A stretch of DNA of 8,002 nt, taken from Helicobacteraceae bacterium. Its GTDB lineage: Bacteria > Campylobacterota > Campylobacteria > Campylobacterales > SZUA-545. The position numbers were made by a program, and so were the translations under genes. Shown here piece by piece: positions 5,892 through 8,002 of the stretch. Where the stretch lies: NCBI GenBank assembly GCA_003250175.1, contig QKHD01000390.1, forward strand, positions 1 through 8,002, read 5' to 3'. Positions within the stretch are counted from its first letter, which is position 1. Every line of letters starts with the position of its first letter. The notes beneath the pieces were generated by a model. That model ran no database searches. It was not told where the DNA came from and saw only the letters and a program-made list of their open reading frames with translations.

Positions 5892-6340
5892 TACTCAGCA
5901 TTTTTTCCGGCTTTGCCATCTCCCTGGGCTTTGCCATCTTCTTTAACGCCCCGAAACGGGCCTTGCTTCCCATTATCCTGATGGGCGTCGTCGCCGCCGT
6001 GGTCAAAACGCAGATGATGGCCTATGGCTTTAGCCTGGAGGTTTCCACCTTTGCGGCCTCTTTTTGTATCGGGCTTTTGTGCCTCTACTTTTCCGCCAAG
6101 CAGCACATTCCCATTCTGGTCTACGCCATCAGCAGCTCCATCGTGCTGGTTCCCACGATCAACGCCTACAAGGCGATCATCGGCCTGATCCAGATCTCGA
6201 CCCACCAGATCATGAGCCAGGAGCTGATTATCCAGTCCCTGCACTACAGCCTGAAAACCTGGCTGGTCTTCGGGGCGATCGCCATCGGTATTGTCCTGCC
6301 AACCCAGTTTATCGGGAAATACCGCTTCAGGCTGCTATGA
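5888..6340 (+). CDS. yjjB: ThrE-family exporter, small subunit (YjjB-like)
   Basis: A 150-residue membrane protein of the ThrE_2/DUF3815 family (PF12821 type), the second half of the split exporter. About five hydrophobic segments fill almost the whole chain, among them ILSIFSGFAISLGFAIFF at the start, FAASFCIGLLCLYFS in the middle, ILVYAISSSIVLVPTINAY with the family's conserved Val-Pro, and WLVFGAIAIGIVLPTQFIG at the end. In one-chain relatives such as Corynebacterium ThrE this domain is fused to the YjjP-like part. Here the two remain separate and share the ATGA start/stop overlap, with GGAG (5876-5879) as ribosome binding site inside the upstream gene. The two subunits should form one inner-membrane transporter. 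Substrate unproven. Confidence 0.85.
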   Translation: MILSIFSGFAISLGFAIFFNAPKRALLPIILMGVVAAVVKTQMMAYGFSLEVSTFAASFCIGLLCLYFSAKQHIPILVYAISSSIVLVPTINAYKAIIGLIQISTHQIMSQELIIQSLHYSLKTWLVFGAIAIGIVLPTQFIGKYRFRLL

Positions 6341-6393
6341 CGAATTTATTGAAAATCGTGCTACCATTGGGATGAACCATTCAAGGAGATACG

Positions 6394-6807
6394 ATGAGTA
6401 AGAATAGACTGTTTTCGCTCGGTTTCGCGTCCTTGGCTGCTGCGACACTTTGTGCCGCTTCCCCCTCCGCCGATATGGGCGAGATTTATAAAAACCGCTG
6501 TGCCAACTGCCACGGCATCAAAGCCGACGGCGTGCCCAAGCTCTCCGAACGCTCCGGCGTCACCCCCGCCGAAGCCAACACGGAAGGCATCGCCTCCCAG
6601 CGCAAGCTCAACATCTACGGACCGCCTCTGAACATGCTTGCTGAAAACGCCCTGGCGGATAAAATCCGCGACTTTAAAAGTCAGCACTTCGACAGCGAAA
6701 GCCACGAGTCGGAAATGCGCGACAACATGAAAAAAATCGAAGCCCGCGAAGGCGAAATCGATGCGGCCGCCATGGCAGCCTATATCGTCAAGACCTTCGG
6801 CAAATAA
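6394..6807 (+). CDS. Secreted monoheme c-type cytochrome
   Basis: A 137-residue periplasmic electron carrier. An N-terminal signal peptide (positive start, hydrophobic run FSLGFASLAAATL, probable cleavage near residue 23) is followed by one heme attachment site, Cys36-Ala-Asn-Cys39-His40. The first helix (MGEIYKNRC) and terminal helix (IDAAAMAAYIVKTFG) are the standard packing pair of class I cytochromes c. A 70-residue middle part is unusually polar and Ser/Glu/His-rich (QHFDSESHESEMRDNMKK). Met108 or Met112, upstream of the last helix, is the likely sixth heme ligand. AAGGAG lies at 6383-6388. A TG-extended -10-like TGCTACCAT (6359-6367) could be its own promoter, 53 bases after the exporter genes. 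No oxidoreductase partner is adjacent, so its redox chain cannot be named. Confidence 0.87.
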   Translation: MSKNRLFSLGFASLAAATLCAASPSADMGEIYKNRCANCHGIKADGVPKLSERSGVTPAEANTEGIASQRKLNIYGPPLNMLAENALADKIRDFKSQHFDSESHESEMRDNMKKIEAREGEIDAAAMAAYIVKTFGK

Positions 6808-6813
6808 CTCCTC

Positions 6814-6838
6814 CGGCAGAGGCGCAAGGCCCCTGCCG
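6814..6838. terminator. Hairpin between convergent genes, possible bidirectional terminator
   Basis: CGGCAG-A-GG pairs with CCCCTGCCG in a nine-position stem with one A-C mismatch and a seven-base loop. It lies between the stop of the cytochrome (6807) and the stop of the convergent amidotransferase gene (6850), where a shared terminator is expected. There is no T-run on either side, so it is not a textbook intrinsic terminator. Confidence 0.45.
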
Positions 6839-6849
6839 ATCCTAACCCT

Positions 6850-7515
6850 TTAGACCTTCCGCCACGCATCCAGCAGCATAAAGAGTATTTGATTGGCTCC
6901 GGTGACAAACCGTTCGCCCCGACGGATCGCCTCCACATTGGCAACATAGGGAGAATCATGGTGCAGATAGTCACCATCAGCTTCTAAAATAGCCGCTATG
7001 CTCTCCGGTGTTGTTTCAAAGTGAAACTGCGTGGCGATGACCCGGCCGTCCATCGAAGCAAATGCCTGATTAGGAAAAGCATCGTTGGAGGCAATGCGCA
7101 TCATTCCCTCCGGGGTATCGAAGGTGTCGCCATGCCAGTGAAACACTGTCTGCTGCCCTTCCATATTTCGGGTGAGCGGATGCGCGGCAATCGTCACCTC
7201 GCGCCAGCCCGCCTCACGGCTTCCGGAGGGATAGACCTTGGCACCCAGAGCCGCCGCAATCAGCTGCGCCCCCAGGCAGATACCAAAGACCTTTCCTCCC
7301 GCCATAATGTGTCGGCGTAAAAAATCGATCTCGTTCCTGATGAAATCCAGATCGTCATAGGCGCTCATGGAGCCACCGAGTACCACCAGCAAATCGTCCG
7401 CTTCCAGCGCCTCACCTTCCCAGGTGCGGATCACCTTGTAGTTGATGCCCTGTTCCCAGGCCCAGCGCCCTATCGCTGCCTCGTTTTCGAAGGGTACGTG
7501 CTGCCAAAATGTCAT
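6850..7515 (-). CDS. Class I glutamine amidotransferase-like protein
   Basis: A 221-residue GATase1 domain standing alone. LVVLGGSMSAYDDL (43-56) forms the oxyanion region, GICLGAQLIA (78-87) is the nucleophile elbow with Cys80, HWHGD (126-130) is the typical internal motif, and QFHFE (163-167) supplies the catalytic His165 and Glu167. All triad residues are present, so glutamine hydrolysis is plausible. This GuaA-like stand-alone group includes gamma-glutamyl hydrolases and many uncharacterised proteins. No synthase partner lies next to it. The C-terminal extension after residue 175 (HHDSPYVANVEAIRRGERFVT) is common in the stand-alone group. The start at 7515 follows AAGGA. The gene is the last of a minus-strand operon, 14 bases after the 72-residue gene. 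Specific substrate unknown. Confidence 0.85.
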   Translation of the reverse strand: MTFWQHVPFENEAAIGRWAWEQGINYKVIRTWEGEALEADDLLVVLGGSMSAYDDLDFIRNEIDFLRRHIMAGGKVFGICLGAQLIAAALGAKVYPSGSREAGWREVTIAAHPLTRNMEGQQTVFHWHGDTFDTPEGMMRIASNDAFPNQAFASMDGRVIATQFHFETTPESIAAILEADGDYLHHDSPYVANVEAIRRGERFVTGANQILFMLLDAWRKV

Positions 7516-7529
7516 GGTGATTCCTTGTT

Positions 7530-7748
7530 TTATTGTTTTTTGTTTAGTACAAGAATCGGGACAAACCCGAAATACTCCAGCTGCATCATTGCCTGATCAA
7601 CGCCTCCTTTTGGATTGAGTTCGGCTATCATCGCCCGCACGGCCGCTTCGTCCAGCTCACCCAGATAGACCCCCTCGCCGTGCTTTTCCCGGTAAAACTT
7701 CACCAGGGTGTGGGCGGGGCCTTTTTCTTCATAGCGCCAGATGGTCAT
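7530..7748 (-). CDS. Small conserved-looking protein of unknown function (72 residues)
   Basis: I do not recognise this protein. It is 72 residues long, soluble, with no signal peptide or membrane segment. It begins MTIWRYEEKGPAHTLVKFYREKHGEGVYLG and ends with a hydrophobic strand, FGFVPILVLNKK, preceded by a predicted helix LDEAAVRAMIAEL. There is no Cys, so metal or redox roles through thiols are unlikely. Its reality is supported by placement: the ATG overlaps the stop of the upstream DNA-repair gene by ATGA (7745-7748) and its stop lies 14 bases before the amidotransferase start. Translational coupling suggests a role tied to one of those neighbours, but no function can be given. Confidence 0.7.
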   Translation of the reverse strand: MTIWRYEEKGPAHTLVKFYREKHGEGVYLGELDEAAVRAMIAELNPKGGVDQAMMQLEYFGFVPILVLNKKQ

Positions 7749-8002
7749 GTGCTCTCCTTCTCAGCTTTCCGGATCGTCCGGAGCGCCCGTTTGACAATAT
7801 AGGCCGTGGCCTTGGTGTCGGAGGCCTTTTGCCACTGGGCACAGAGGTGCTCCACCCATGCCGGATCACTCTTCGAGGCGTCGTTGAGCCAGTTGGCCAC
7901 GGAGTCCTGCACGTAGCGGGAGGGGTCGTTTTTTAAAGGCTCCAGCAAAGCTTGGCCCAGGGAGGGGGTGGCTTTTAACTTTGCAATATGCGCCGCCCAG
8001 AC
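7745..8002 (-). CDS. DNA alkylation repair protein, AlkD-like HEAT-repeat enzyme (C-terminal part)
   Basis: The last 85 residues of a larger gene whose start lies beyond the right edge; the frame is open to base 8002. The sequence WAAHIAKLKATPS, then LLEPLKNDPSRYVQDSVAN and WLNDASKSDPAWVEHLC, matches the C-terminal HEAT-like repeats of the DNA alkylation repair family (PF08713 type). Members are monofunctional glycosylases that remove N3/N7-alkylated purines without base flipping. DPSRYVQDSVANWLNDA is the strongest hallmark. The catalytic Asp/Trp region cannot be assessed fully from this fragment. It is the first visible gene of an operon with the 72-residue protein (ATGA overlap) and the amidotransferase. 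Confidence 0.82.
   Translation of the reverse strand, partial: VWAAHIAKLKATPSLGQALLEPLKNDPSRYVQDSVANWLNDASKSDPAWVEHLCAQWQKASDTKATAYIVKRALRTIRKAEKEST

Noticed and set aside
1..8002. Mobile element, phage, toxin-antitoxin, defence system or CRISPR array
   Set aside because: No transposase, integrase, restriction or Cas-like motif, no regular spaced repeats and no long terminal repeats were seen; all genes fit housekeeping redox, transport and repair families.

Overview
The window looks like a chromosomal segment of a moderately GC-rich bacterium. The closest fit I can offer from memory is a Campylobacterota (epsilonproteobacterial, Sulfurimonas/Sulfuricurvum-like) genome. The basis is a Tat-exported zinc alcohol dehydrogenase of YahK type, a short single-domain FAD protein, an AraC_N-type regulator beside them, and a small monoheme cytochrome c. 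This placement is inference; there is no rRNA or marker gene to confirm it. Genes fill almost all of the window. No tRNA, rRNA, CRISPR array, insertion sequence or phage gene was seen, and no gene-free gap exceeds about 175 bases.

Left part (1-3043, all on the minus strand): an SDR oxidoreductase (2300-3043), a thioredoxin-reductase-like FAD protein without the NAD domain (1645-2250), a Tat-signal zinc alcohol/aldehyde dehydrogenase (323-1473) broken by a frameshift, and a second SDR running off the left edge (1-306). Together they form a redox/aldehyde-handling cluster that appears to be transcribed from two promoters, one before the first SDR and one before the dehydrogenase.

Middle (3202-5059, plus strand): two AraC-family regulators of different subfamilies in tandem. 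The first is divergent from the SDR. The second belongs to the AraC_N/YqhC-like family but carries a one-base frameshift inside its second helix-turn-helix. A 38-bp element shared by the promoter of the second regulator and the promoter of the dehydrogenase, at nearly the same distance from a -10 box, strongly suggests that this regulator controls both. So the regulator and its main target are both disrupted while the operators survive, which is the most interesting feature of the window.

Right part: a two-gene ThrE/YjjPB-type exporter (5130-6340, ATGA overlap) and a secreted monoheme cytochrome c (6394-6807), both on the plus strand. These converge on a minus-strand operon made of the 3' end of an AlkD-like DNA alkylation repair gene (7745-8002), a 72-residue unknown protein and a class I glutamine amidotransferase-like protein.
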